Source: Deltaproteobacteria bacterium (GTDB lineage: Bacteria; Myxococcota_A; Polyangia; Polyangiales; Houyiibacteriaceae). From it: a DNA stretch of 64,000 bases. Every line of letters starts with the position of its first letter. The stretch's first letter is position 1. The notes under the pieces were generated by a model that was not told the DNA's origin, ran no database searches, and saw only the letters and a list, made by a program, of their open reading frames with translations. The stretch spans positions 62,001-126,000 of the forward strand of contig JAEPMI010000013.1 of assembly GCA_017644045.1 (NCBI GenBank), written 5' to 3'. Positions 33,137 to 43,433 of this stretch are shown piece after piece. Made by a program: the position numbers and the translations under genes.

Positions 33137-35011
33137 TTGCGAGTATCGTTCGCCGCGTTGGCCGCCGAGCAGCAAAAGCCGTCATCCCGTATTCGCTCGC
33201 GAGGGTTCGCTGCGCTCGGTTCGGTGGATGTCGCACCGGTGCTCCGCGGACCCTTCGTGGTGTCCGGGGTGGTCACGGCCCTGGTGCTCGGTGGGGTCCT
33301 CGGGCTCCTGAGCCTCTCGGCTGCCGATCTGCCCCCGGTGGCCACCGAGCCCGGCGGGATGGTCGACCTCTTCCTGATCGGTGGCCTGGCCTTCCTGGCC
33401 CTCTTCAACGGGTTGCTCTTCAGCGCCACCCGCCAGATCAGCTACCTGCTCTACTGCGGCTACGGGCTCTCGACGGCGGTCGTCTACAGCACCTACTTCG
33501 AGGTCCCCGCCGAGGCGTTCGGCTGGGCCGAGCCCGCGTTCCGGCAGCGACTGAATCACCTGGCCTCCGGGGTGACGCTCACGCTGGCGCTCGGGTTCCT
33601 GCTGGCGTTCCTCCGGGTGGGTCGCCGCCGACCGAGGCTCAACGCGGTGCTGGCCGGCGTGAGCGTCGGTCTCGCCGTGTTCTCGCTCGGCGTGCTCCCC
33701 TTCTTTCCGGCGCCGGTCCGGGAGAACGTGCTCGCGGTCCCCGGCCTGGTCCTGCCGATGGTCGCGCTCGCGCTCGGCATCGACGCTCGGCGCCAGGGCT
33801 TTCGGGCGAGCCGCGCCTACCTCGCGGCCTGGACCCCGCTGCTGGTCGTGGTCCTGCTCGAGGCGACCGAGGTGGTGCTCGAGATCGACCTCGGCGTGCG
33901 CGGGCGCGCGGTGCTCCTGGCCAACCTCTTCGAGATGCTCCTGCTCGCGGTCGGGCTGACGGAGCGCATCCGCGTGGCGGTGTCCGAGCGCGAGCGCGCG
34001 CACTTCCTCCAGGTCCAGGCCCTCGAGCTGGCGATCGAGGAGCAGAAGAGCCTCGGCCCCTACACCCTCGAGGAGAAGATCGGCTCCGGCGGGATGGGCG
34101 AGGTGTATCGCGCGCAGCACGCGCTGCTCCGCCGGCCGACCGCGGTGAAGCTCATCCGCCCGGAGCGCGTGGGTCCGGAGGCGCTGCAGCGTTTCGAGCG
34201 CGAGGTCCGAACGACCAGCCGGCTCACGCACCCGAACACCGTCACGGTCTACGACTACGGGCGCACGCCGGACGGGACGCTCTACTACGCGATGGAGCTG
34301 CTCGAAGGGGCGACGCTCCGGCAGATCGTGGAGCTCACCGGCCCGCAGCATCCGGGGCGGGTCGCGCACGTGCTCTCCATGGTCGCCTCGGCCCTGGCGG
34401 AAGCGCACGCGATCGATCTGATCCACCGGGACGTGAAGCCGAGCAACATCATCCTGACCACGCAGGGCGGGGTGCCCGACGTCGCGAAGGTCGTGGACTT
34501 CGGGCTGGTCAAGGAGCTCAGCCCGGACCCCGAGCTCCCTCAGCTCAGCCAGAACGCCGTGCTCGCCGGGACACCGCTCTACATGGCGCCGGAGCTCACC
34601 AAGAACCCGCCGCAGCCGGGACCGGCCTCCGACCTCTACGCGCTCGGGGCGGTCGGCTACTTCCTGCTCACGGGTAAGCACCTCTTCGGCGGTGGCTCGG
34701 TCTTCGAGATCCTCTTGCGCCACGTGAAGCGAGAGCCGCCCTCGCTCTCCGAGGCGCGCGGTGAGCCGGTGCCGGCCGAGCTCGAGGAGCTCCTGCTCTC
34801 GCTGCTCGCGAAGGACCCGACGGAGCGACCGCAGGACGCCGCCGAGGTGTCGGCTCGGCTCGCGGCGATGCCGTGCACGAGCGAGTGGACGGAGGCGGTG
34901 GCGGCCGAGTGGTGGGAGCGCAACGCCGCCGTCTTCCGCCCCTCGTTCGTCGACGTCAGCGATCCCGCGCCCGAAGAGGCGTCGACCCGTCCGCTGATCG
35001 TGCGCCGCTGA
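33137..35011 (+). CDS. Membrane Ser/Thr kinase with N-terminal 7TMR-DISM-like domain
   Basis: A 624-residue protein with an unusual domain order. Residues about 40-290 contain around eight hydrophobic helices whose pattern (GLAFLALFNGLLFSATRQISYLLYCGYGL) matches the 7TMR-DISM membrane module. A short coiled segment leads to a complete kinase domain (about 306-580): GSGGMGEV, VKLI, HRDVKPSN, DFG and APE are all present. The C-terminal 45 residues are low-complexity. 7TMR-DISM modules normally occur with histidine kinases, GGDEF or PP2C outputs, so fusion to a Hanks kinase is noteworthy. The periplasmic sensing domain that often precedes the helices is absent. The TTG start at 33137 is uncertain. 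Confidence 0.75.
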   Translation: MRVSFAALAAEQQKPSSRIRSRGFAALGSVDVAPVLRGPFVVSGVVTALVLGGVLGLLSLSAADLPPVATEPGGMVDLFLIGGLAFLALFNGLLFSATRQISYLLYCGYGLSTAVVYSTYFEVPAEAFGWAEPAFRQRLNHLASGVTLTLALGFLLAFLRVGRRRPRLNAVLAGVSVGLAVFSLGVLPFFPAPVRENVLAVPGLVLPMVALALGIDARRQGFRASRAYLAAWTPLLVVVLLEATEVVLEIDLGVRGRAVLLANLFEMLLLAVGLTERIRVAVSERERAHFLQVQALELAIEEQKSLGPYTLEEKIGSGGMGEVYRAQHALLRRPTAVKLIRPERVGPEALQRFEREVRTTSRLTHPNTVTVYDYGRTPDGTLYYAMELLEGATLRQIVELTGPQHPGRVAHVLSMVASALAEAHAIDLIHRDVKPSNIILTTQGGVPDVAKVVDFGLVKELSPDPELPQLSQNAVLAGTPLYMAPELTKNPPQPGPASDLYALGAVGYFLLTGKHLFGGGSVFEILLRHVKREPPSLSEARGEPVPAELEELLLSLLAKDPTERPQDAAEVSARLAAMPCTSEWTEAVAAEWWERNAAVFRPSFVDVSDPAPEEASTRPLIVRR

Positions 35012-35014
35012 GGA

Positions 35015-35530
35015 TCAGGCGGGGACGCTGAGCTGGACCTTCACGGTCGGCTGCACCTTCAGCGCGCCGAGCATGGCGGTGTAGGGCTTGATGCCGAAGT
35101 CTGGTTGGTGGATCGACACCTCGGTCGCCCACGTGTCGCCGGCCTTCGTCACGATGGCCGTGATCGACTTGGTCTGCCCATGCAGTGTCAGGTCGCCGGT
35201 GACGGTCGCGCGATCGCCGTCGCGGGTGATCGCCTTGGAGGCGAAGCGGATCTGGGAGTGCTTCTTCGTGTGGAGCACGTCCTTGGCGATGTTGCCTTCG
35301 ATCTTCTTCTTGTCGCCCGCGCTCAGGGTCCCGGGCGAGTCCCGGCCGTCCTTGCGCGCGCAGACGACCGAGAGGCTCGACGGGTCGAAGGTGGCTTCGA
35401 CGGAGTCCTCGCTCACCGTGACCGATCCGCGACCCACGCGGATCTTCAGGTCGTGGGCGACCGCGGAGAGCACGCCCTCCTTGAAGGTGAAGACGAAGCA
35501 CTCGATCTGGGCGTCGCTGAAGGTCGGCAT
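35015..35530 (-). CDS. YceI family protein
   Basis: A 171-residue lipocalin-like beta-barrel protein. Recognisable parts are AHDLKIRVG near the N-terminus, VEATFDPSSLSV, and the C-terminal half with TVTGDLTLHGQTKSI and FGIKPYTAMLG. YceI proteins bind amphiphilic or isoprenoid ligands. No signal peptide is visible here, in contrast to many members, so this one may be cytosolic. It is convergent with the kinase gene (3-base gap) and lies 18 bases after the next minus-strand gene, with which it may share a transcript. Confidence 0.85.
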   Translation of the reverse strand: MPTFSDAQIECFVFTFKEGVLSAVAHDLKIRVGRGSVTVSEDSVEATFDPSSLSVVCARKDGRDSPGTLSAGDKKKIEGNIAKDVLHTKKHSQIRFASKAITRDGDRATVTGDLTLHGQTKSITAIVTKAGDTWATEVSIHQPDFGIKPYTAMLGALKVQPTVKVQLSVPA

Positions 35531-35548
35531 GGCCGCGGTCTTAGCAAC

Positions 35549-37018
35549 TCAGCGGCTGACGAGGAAGCGCACGCCATCCGGGAGCGCGTCGCGGAGCCGC
35601 TCCGCGAGGCATTCGCGGGGCAGACCGCGGTTCTCCGGGAGCGCGAGAATGGTCTCGGCGTCGCGGCGAAGGCCCGGGTCGGGGCTCGGGCTCTCGATGA
35701 CCTTGGTCGCGGCGGCGTGGGCGTCGGTGCGGTCCGGGTCGACCGCGAGCGCGAGCAGGCGCAGCCGTTGGCCGACCGTCTGCTTCGCGACGTGATCGTC
35801 GATGGCGCGCTCGGCGGCGATCGGGTCACCGGCGACCAGCGCTTCGAAGGCGACCACGGGCGCCTCGATGTCGGTGGGGAGCGCGGCCATCGAGAAGACC
35901 CGCGAGCCCTGCGACTCGCGGCGGCTGGTGCCTTCTTCGAGGGAGCTGCCGACGTCGGCCATTCGCTCGAGGAGCCGGGCGACCTCGGTCTGTTCCTCGG
36001 CGGCGGCGGCCTCGGCGAGCACTCGCCCGGCGCCGAAGCGGCCCGTGGCGATGCAGGACGCGGCGATGCCCGTGTGGCGGCCGCCGTGAGAGGCGCGACG
36101 GATCTCGAGCGCGCGCAGATCGAGGGTCAGCATCGCCACGGTGTCGACGCAGCGACCGCAGGTGGACAGGTGGCCTTCGGCGCGGGTGCGCTCGGCGCCG
36201 CGCCAGGTACCGTCGACGAAGGAGGCCACGCCCGTCGCGTCCTGCAGCGGCCCGGGCGTGCGTGGAAGGCGAGCGACGAGCGCGTCCTCTCGGACGTGGC
36301 GCCAGCTGGCGGCGGCGACCTCGCGGATCTCGCGGAAGGCCTCGTCGTCCTCGGTCTGGAGGGCGGTCTCGACGCGCTCCTCGGTGGTCGCGCAGTCGAG
36401 CAGCACGCGCCACGCCGGGACGGCGCCTCCGCCTTGCGCGCTGGCCAGTCGCTCGGCGAGCAGACCGAGGTCTTCCTGGAGCGCGATGACCGGCTGGCCC
36501 AGGGTCGCGGCGATCTCGCCCATGCGCAGACCGCGGAGGCGGAGCCGGACCATGGCGGTCGCGCGGGGCGGCAGCTTGGTGATCGCCTCCCGGACCCGGA
36601 GGGCCGACTCGCTGAGCGACTTCCGCTCGACCTTCAGCGGGGCCGGCGTGGCCTGGTGGGCGACGAGCGGCTGGAGCGGCGTGTCCTCCATCGCGTGCTC
36701 TTCCGCTTCCTGGCGGATGACCGTGGCGAGGTAGGGGCGCAGCCGGCCCCCGTTCCAGAGGCGGAGCGGTCCGGCGTCGTTGCGCTGCAGCGCGCGGAAA
36801 CAGTGGTCGGTGATGCTCGGCACCTCTCGGAGGTCGATCTGGCCGACCCGGCGCTCGTCGAGCACCCGGATCACGATGGTCTCCACGTCGTGCTGGAATC
36901 GACCCTTCAGGGCGGACCAGGCGTCCCCATCGCCGTCGATGCACCCACGAACGACCGCGTCGTCATCGGCTTTCGAGTAGGGCTCGGGAAGAGACGTCGA
37001 CATCGGACGGGATCGCAT
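35549..37018 (-). CDS. Sigma-70-like (ECF-type) protein with zinc-finger-like motif and long C-terminal extension
   Basis: A 489-residue protein. The N-terminal 200 residues resemble ECF sigma factors: region 2 (about 20-110, containing an RLRPYLATVIRQEAEEHA stretch) and region 4 (about 150-200, with ITKLPPRATAMVRLRLRGLRMGEIAATLGQPV). A motif GHLSTCGRC (His-x3-Cys-x2-Cys) near residue 285 resembles the zinc-binding anti-sigma signature, and the remainder is helical and repeat-like. It could thus be a sigma factor with a built-in regulatory segment. Start codons at 37018 and 37003 are equally possible; neither has a good ribosome site. It is divergent from a kinase gene, a common myxobacterial arrangement of kinase and sigma-like protein. 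Confidence 0.65.
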   Translation of the reverse strand: MRSRPMSTSLPEPYSKADDDAVVRGCIDGDGDAWSALKGRFQHDVETIVIRVLDERRVGQIDLREVPSITDHCFRALQRNDAGPLRLWNGGRLRPYLATVIRQEAEEHAMEDTPLQPLVAHQATPAPLKVERKSLSESALRVREAITKLPPRATAMVRLRLRGLRMGEIAATLGQPVIALQEDLGLLAERLASAQGGGAVPAWRVLLDCATTEERVETALQTEDDEAFREIREVAAASWRHVREDALVARLPRTPGPLQDATGVASFVDGTWRGAERTRAEGHLSTCGRCVDTVAMLTLDLRALEIRRASHGGRHTGIAASCIATGRFGAGRVLAEAAAAEEQTEVARLLERMADVGSSLEEGTSRRESQGSRVFSMAALPTDIEAPVVAFEALVAGDPIAAERAIDDHVAKQTVGQRLRLLALAVDPDRTDAHAAATKVIESPSPDPGLRRDAETILALPENRGLPRECLAERLRDALPDGVRFLVSR

Positions 37019-37152
37019 CGTCGGCGCTCGCCCCGGCTCTCGTCAACGAGATCGGGGTTCACATCGGTGCCCGGGCTCTCGGGACGCCGAAAAAATCGGA
37101 GCGAACGTGTTCCACCGCCCTCACCAGCTGGGGGCCCGTCCAGCCGAGATGA

Positions 37153-37182
37153 TTGACGTACGGTCCACCCCCTCCGTAGACT
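37153..37182 (+). promoter_or_regulatory. Candidate sigma-70-type promoter of the PEGA kinase operon
   Basis: TTGACG (37153-37158), an 18-base spacer and TAGACT (37177-37182) match five and four of six consensus positions. Transcription would begin about eight bases before the ATG at 37197, giving an almost leaderless message, consistent with the weak ribosome site. Confidence 0.4.
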
Positions 37183-37196
37183 CGCGACTCCCGGGA

Positions 37197-38546
37197 ATGA
37201 CGGACAGAATCGGCAACTGCCGGATCGTCGGAGAGATCGGCAGCGGCGGCATGGCCGTCGTCTACAAGGCGGTTCAGGAGCCCCTGGGGCGCACCGTTGC
37301 GATCAAGGCGCTGAAGCCCTCGATCGCGATGGACAGCCAGTTCGCCAAGCGCTTCGAGCGCGAGGCGCACTTCATGGCCTCGCTCCAGCACGAGAACATC
37401 CTCCACGTGGTCGACTTCGTGAAGGACGGCCGCTCGATGTACATCATCATGGAGTACGTCGAGGGCATCGACCTCTACGACCTCCTCGAGCTGACCGACA
37501 CGATCACGCCGGAGGTCGCGGCGATCATCGCGCTGCAGGTCTGCCGGGCGCTCGACTACGCGCACTTCCGCGGGATCATCCACCGCGACATCAAGCCCGC
37601 GAACATCATGATCTCGAAGCAGGGCGAGGTGAAGCTCATGGACTTCGGGATCGCCCGCGACGACACCCTCTCGGACCTGACCGAGACGGGCACCGGCCTC
37701 GGCACCCCGAGCTACATGAGCCCCGAGCAGATCCTCGGCGACAAGCTCGACTTCCGCAGCGACCTCTTCAGCGTGGGCATCTGCCTCTACCAGATGGTCA
37801 CGGGCCAGAAGCCCTTCGTCGAGGACGAGGCGCGCACGGTCATGCAGAAGATCCGGCTCGACCGCTTCGTGTCGGCGCGGAAGATCAACCCGAAGGTGCC
37901 GCGGCAGCTCGAGCGCATCCTCGCGCGCTGCATGGAGAAGATGCCGGCCAACCGGTACCCGACCACGCAGGCGCTGATCGACGACATGACCGAGTTCATC
38001 TCGCCGCGGGTGCCGATGAACTACAGCGCACGGCTGGTGATGTTCCTGCGCGACGTCGGGGCGATGACCGACAGCGAAGCGGACGAGATGCTCGGCAGCG
38101 GCGCGCCACGCGCTCGTCGCGGCATCCGCGATCGACGGCTCATCCGTCACGTGGCGCTGGTCCAGGGTCTCTTGCTCTGCGGGATCGTCGGCGGTGGCGG
38201 TGCCATCCAGGCCGCGGCCGGTCGGCTCAACCCCGACAGCGAGGAGTTCACCGCGTCGCGCGGCGAAGCCCTTCGCCCGGATCGCGCAGGCTACCTCCGT
38301 ATCGTGGTCGACCCCTGGGCGGAGGTCATCATCGATGGTCAGAAGATCACGACCACGCCCACCGCGCAGCGCATTCCGCTCAGCCCCGGCGTGCACTACC
38401 TGAAGCTGCAGAACCCCTACTTCCAGGAGGTTCAGCGCGAGGTCCGCATTCGCACCGGCGAGACCCAGGTCATCGAGGTGACCCTCGAGCCGCTGCACGA
38501 CACCGTCGGCGACATGGACATGGACGCCGCCGAGGACGACGAATGA
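37197..38546 (+). CDS. Ser/Thr protein kinase with transmembrane helix and PEGA domain
   Basis: A 449-residue membrane kinase. The kinase domain (about 6-270) has GSGGMAVVY, AIKAL, the HRDIKPAN catalytic loop, DFG and SPE in place of APE. A linker leads to one membrane helix (about 322-345), and the outside part ends in a PEGA domain (about 365-430, with LRIVVDPWAEVIIDG) and an acidic tail. PEGA domains are common extracellular ends of such kinases and probably bind envelope structures. The ATG at 37197 is chosen because the kinase fold starts within ten residues. The stop overlaps the LysM gene start as ATGA, so a cell-wall-related joint function is likely. Confidence 0.85.
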   Translation: MTDRIGNCRIVGEIGSGGMAVVYKAVQEPLGRTVAIKALKPSIAMDSQFAKRFEREAHFMASLQHENILHVVDFVKDGRSMYIIMEYVEGIDLYDLLELTDTITPEVAAIIALQVCRALDYAHFRGIIHRDIKPANIMISKQGEVKLMDFGIARDDTLSDLTETGTGLGTPSYMSPEQILGDKLDFRSDLFSVGICLYQMVTGQKPFVEDEARTVMQKIRLDRFVSARKINPKVPRQLERILARCMEKMPANRYPTTQALIDDMTEFISPRVPMNYSARLVMFLRDVGAMTDSEADEMLGSGAPRARRGIRDRRLIRHVALVQGLLLCGIVGGGGAIQAAAGRLNPDSEEFTASRGEALRPDRAGYLRIVVDPWAEVIIDGQKITTTPTAQRIPLSPGVHYLKLQNPYFQEVQREVRIRTGETQVIEVTLEPLHDTVGDMDMDAAEDDE

Positions 38547-39529
38547 ACGGGCGGGTGACCCGCGTGAGCGCCCTCGCCGCGGTCGTGGCGTTCGCCGGCG
38601 CGGTGCTGGTGACGTTCGCCGCTCGGGGCGACGCCGCCTACCAACACGTCGTCCGTGAGGGTGAGACCCTCGCCTCGATCGCCGAGCGCTACTACGGCGA
38701 CCCGCGGCGCGAGAACGTGCTCGTCGCCGAGAACGGGCTCACCGCTCAAGGTGGCGCGCCGATCGAGGTCGGGCTCCGGCTCCTGGTGCCGCACGTCTCC
38801 TACCATCGGGTCACCGAGGGGCAGAGCTGGGCGGCGATCGCGCGGCGCTTCTATGGGGACCCGCGGCGGGCGTTCGTCATCGTGGAGGCCAACGACGCCT
38901 CACAGAACGAGCAGCCGGCGGAAGGCACCGAGCTCCTCATCCCCTACCCGCTCCGGCACGTGACCGGGCAGAACGACACGCTGCAGCGGGTCGCCAAGGC
39001 CTACTACGGCAACGGCGGTCGCGACGAGACGCGGCGGCTGCGGCGCTTCAACAACCTCCGCACCAACCGCATCGCGCGCGGTCAGATCATTCTCGTACCG
39101 CTCGAGGACCTGCGCCTCAGCGAGGAGGGCCGCGGCGCGATCGAGGAGTTCACCGGTGCGGCGCCGCCCGCGGGTGAGAGCCGGGAGCTGCAGGCCCGCA
39201 TCGACGAGGAGCTCCCCCAGCTGCTCGAGCACGTGCGGCGCGGTCGCTTCACCGAGGCGGTGCAGCTCGGCAACCGGCTGCTCGGGGCACAAGCCCTCAC
39301 CGGCAACCAGATCGTCACGATCCAGCGCGAGCTCGGCACTGCCTATGTGGCGCTCGGTCGCGTGGATCTCGCAGTTCATGCGTTCCGGGAGGCGCTCCAG
39401 CGCCAGCCGGACATGCAGCTCGACACCGTTCGGACCTCCCCGCTCGTGATGCGCGCGTTTCAGCGCGCGAAACAGCAGGGATCGGGCAGCCCGCCCGCCG
39501 AAGAGTCCGAAGACGACTCGGACGACTGA
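38543..39529 (+). CDS. LysM-repeat protein with TPR-like C-terminus
   Basis: A 328-residue envelope protein. An N-terminal hydrophobic helix (about 8-28) acts as signal or anchor. Three LysM modules follow (about 34-82, 86-134, 138-190), each with the H-x-V/T-x(2)-G-x-(T/S)-x(2)-I pattern, so peptidoglycan binding is expected. The C-terminal part (about 220-320) is helical and TPR-like (ALGRVDLAVHAFREALQRQ), ending in an acidic tail. The start overlaps the kinase stop by four bases. Kinase PEGA and LysM proteins would meet in the periplasm, which suggests that together they monitor or organise the cell wall. Confidence 0.85.
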   Translation: MNGRVTRVSALAAVVAFAGAVLVTFAARGDAAYQHVVREGETLASIAERYYGDPRRENVLVAENGLTAQGGAPIEVGLRLLVPHVSYHRVTEGQSWAAIARRFYGDPRRAFVIVEANDASQNEQPAEGTELLIPYPLRHVTGQNDTLQRVAKAYYGNGGRDETRRLRRFNNLRTNRIARGQIILVPLEDLRLSEEGRGAIEEFTGAAPPAGESRELQARIDEELPQLLEHVRRGRFTEAVQLGNRLLGAQALTGNQIVTIQRELGTAYVALGRVDLAVHAFREALQRQPDMQLDTVRTSPLVMRAFQRAKQQGSGSPPAEESEDDSDD

Positions 39530-39640
39530 GACCGCACGCACTGGCCATTTCGGTCGGAGTGGGCCTTTCCGCGCGCGGCGCCTACGATCCGAGTGCTGGT
39601 TCGGCACGATCGCTGCTCTCTGCTGCACCGGAGGTCCCAC

Positions 39641-40507
39641 ATGAACCGCATCACCCTTCTCTGCTTCGCGCTCTTCGCACTCCTGGGCTGCTTTGGTACC
39701 GGGCTCGGAATCTTCGACTCCGAGCCGCTCGAGGACGAGTACACCGGCTTCGAGCAGTCGATCCGCGGAAACTACGCGCTCGGGTCACCGGTCACCTTCC
39801 AGGCCGACCTCGAGGAAGGGAGCACCGGCACCATCGAGATTCTCGTGCCCGAGCAGTTCACCGTGCTCGAGCGCGGCGACGACTTCGTGTCCACGATCGC
39901 CGAGACGGCGGGGCGCGGTCAGGTGGAGCTCACGCTCGATGGGGACCGTCTCGGTCGCTACGACACTCGGGTCGCAGCGGTGGATCGCCTGCAGTTCCGG
40001 CGGGTCTACAACTGGGGCAGTCGGGAACCCTACGACGACGTGCGCGTGTTCCACGCCAGCGCGCCGGCCGAGGTCGTGGTCGACTTCTACGCGGGTAGCA
40101 CGCGTCTCTTCGGTCGCGGCATCACGTCCGCGCCGGCGAGCGAAGACTGGAGCGTTCGGACCACGACCAACAACGATCGGGTCGAGCTGCTCACTCGGCT
40201 GGCCGGGGTCTACGAGGTCCCGCTCACCGTGAACGACGCGGAGGTCGGTCAGGTCACGTTCGAGCGGGTGGAGGAGGTCGCGAGCTTCGACATTCGCGTC
40301 GAAGGGCCCGACGACGTCCGAAGCGTGCGGGCGTACGGCATGACGGCCGACGGACGGCCCGTGATCGTGGCACCGACCTGGGCGGTCGACGGAGCACCGG
40401 TGACCGGGCTCGCGCCCCTCGAGAGCATCGGCATCGGCGACGAGGGCGGCACGGTCGAGGCCTCGTTGGACGACGAGACGGTGACCCTCACGGTCCCGCC
40501 GCTTTGA
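39641..40507 (+). CDS. Lipoprotein, unknown function, beta-rich
   Basis: I recognise no family. The product is 288 residues with a clear signal peptide and lipobox LLGC at about residue 16. The rest is beta-strand-rich, looks like two or three Ig-like sandwiches (for example VEVASFDIRVEGPDDVRSV), and ends with a strand TVTLTVPPL. A GGAGG site stands six bases before the ATG. It lies between the LysM gene and serS on the same strand with gaps of 111 and 39 bases. Confidence 0.7.
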   Translation: MNRITLLCFALFALLGCFGTGLGIFDSEPLEDEYTGFEQSIRGNYALGSPVTFQADLEEGSTGTIEILVPEQFTVLERGDDFVSTIAETAGRGQVELTLDGDRLGRYDTRVAAVDRLQFRRVYNWGSREPYDDVRVFHASAPAEVVVDFYAGSTRLFGRGITSAPASEDWSVRTTTNNDRVELLTRLAGVYEVPLTVNDAEVGQVTFERVEEVASFDIRVEGPDDVRSVRAYGMTADGRPVIVAPTWAVDGAPVTGLAPLESIGIGDEGGTVEASLDDETVTLTVPPL

Positions 40508-40546
40508 GCGCGGGCACGAGCGGGCCGTTTGCGGTATGGCTCGGCC

Positions 40547-41856
<1,310 letters not shown>

Positions 41857-41860
<4 letters not shown>

Positions 41861-42612
41861 ATCGCCTCGCGCTGGCAGTGCTGCTCGTGGCGGCCTGCGA
41901 CTGCGCGGGTGAGCCCGAGGCGCCGGTGGTCGAGGAGAGCGCCGGCGCGGATCCGGTGGCGCCGACCGTCGTGGAGCCCGAGGGGCACCACGACCACGTC
42001 CACGAGGGCGAGGAAGCGCCGGTCGGTGACGACATGGTCGCGGCGGGCTGCGATCAGGGCCGCGTCGATGATTGCCTCGAGCTCGCCGAGCGCCCGGGCG
42101 CCGACCGAGCCGCGGTCCTCGCGCAGGCCTGTCGGTCGACCGGGAGCCTCTGCTCGGTCGCCGGTGCGGGCGCCGATCCCGAGCTCCTCGCGCATGGGTG
42201 CCGAGCGGGCTCGCTACCCGCGTGCCGGGCGTGGGCCGAGCACGGCGGCGGCGACGCGGCGCGTGAACGGGGCTGCGCCGCCGGCTGGCTCGAGGCTTGC
42301 CAAGAGCAAATCGCGAGCTGCGGCGGGACGCTGGCAGATTGCGTGACGAAGGCGCGTGAGGCGATCGCTTCGGGTGACCTGGACGCGGCCCAGCGGCTGG
42401 CGCGCGTCGGCTGCGATGGCGAGCGGACGGCCGGCTGCGTCGTGTGGGCGGAGGCCTACGCCGAGCGCGAGCCCGACGCCGCGAAGATCGCGCTCCGGCG
42501 GGCGTGCTTCGCCGAGGACATCGCCGCCTGCCAGCGCCTGCTCGAGCGGGACGATCTGACCCCGATGGAGCAGTCCCGCGCGGGGGCACTCGCTCGCGGC
42601 CACGGCTTCTGA
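41857..42612 (+). CDS. Cysteine-rich lipoprotein, Sel1-like, unknown function
   Basis: A 251-residue lipoprotein translated from a GTG that overlaps the serS stop. The lipobox is VAAC near residue 14, followed by an acidic and His-rich segment (HHDHVHEG region) that may bind metal. The mature part has regularly spaced pairs such as GC-x(5)-DDC and [10 protein letters not shown], similar in style to the Cys-rich Sel1-type repeats common in myxobacteria. No enzymatic motif is seen. The coupling to serS may be accidental and reflect genome compaction. Confidence 0.7.
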
Positions 42613-42624
42613 GAGGATGGAGCC

Positions 42625-43398
42625 GTGGCGCTGATCGAGATCCGCGACCTGAAGAAGTCGTTCGACGGCGACTTCGTGCTCAACGGCGTGAACCTCGACA
42701 TCGAGGCGGGCGAGGTGATCACCCTCATCGGCGAGTCGGGCAGCGGCAAGAGCGTGCTGCTCAAGATGATCATCGGGCTGATGCCGCCGGACTCGGGGAG
42801 CATCAAGTTCGACGGCCAGGAGGTCACCGACCTGAGCGAGGCCGACTGGGTGCCGGTGCGGCGCCGCATCGGGATGCTCTTCCAGGAGGGCGCGCTCTTC
42901 GACTCGATGACGGTCGCCGACAACGTGGCCTACGGGCTGCGTGAGCAGCGGAAGGTGCCGGAGCCGGAGATCCGCCAGCGGGTCAGCCGAGCGCTCGAGG
43001 CCGTGAGCCTGCCCGGCATCGAGCAGCGACACCCGAAGGAGCTCTCGGGCGGCATGCAGAAACGCGTCGCGCTCGCGCGCGCGGTGGCGATGGAGCCCGA
43101 GGTCGTGATCTACGACGAGCCGACCGAGGGCCTCGACCCCATCAACGTGACTCGCGTGGACCGACTGATCCTCGGGCTGCGCGATCGGCTCGGGATCACG
43201 AGCATCATCGCGACGCACAACATGCGGTCCACGTTCCGGATCAGTGACCGCATCGCGTTCCTCCACGAGGGGCGCGTGGCCATCTGCGGGACACCGCAGG
43301 AGGTCGAGGCGTGGGGGGACCCGTCGATCGCGAACTTCGTGGAGCGCGCGCACATGCGGTTGCCCTCGGAGAACTCCGTTCCGCCTCCCCCTGCCTAG
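42625..43398 (+). CDS. ABC transporter ATP-binding protein, MlaF-like
   Basis: A 257-residue cytosolic ATPase with GESGSGKS (Walker A, about 37-44), QEGALFDSMTV after the Q-loop, the signature LSGGMQKRVALARA and Walker B VVIYDEPTEGLDP, then the His switch in IIATHN. The wording LFQEGALFDS and the placement of these motifs match MlaF, the ATPase of the phospholipid-trafficking MlaFEDB system that acts with an MCE protein. The MlaE permease and MCE partner are not in this window, so the assignment to lipid transport rests on similarity alone. Start is GTG with a GAGAGGA site upstream, 12 bases after the lipoprotein stop. Confidence 0.88.
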   Translation: MALIEIRDLKKSFDGDFVLNGVNLDIEAGEVITLIGESGSGKSVLLKMIIGLMPPDSGSIKFDGQEVTDLSEADWVPVRRRIGMLFQEGALFDSMTVADNVAYGLREQRKVPEPEIRQRVSRALEAVSLPGIEQRHPKELSGGMQKRVALARAVAMEPEVVIYDEPTEGLDPINVTRVDRLILGLRDRLGITSIIATHNMRSTFRISDRIAFLHEGRVAICGTPQEVEAWGDPSIANFVERAHMRLPSENSVPPPPA

Positions 43399-43433
43399 CG
43401 TTTCGTCGCCCACTCCTCCCTGGTTGCCCTGAT

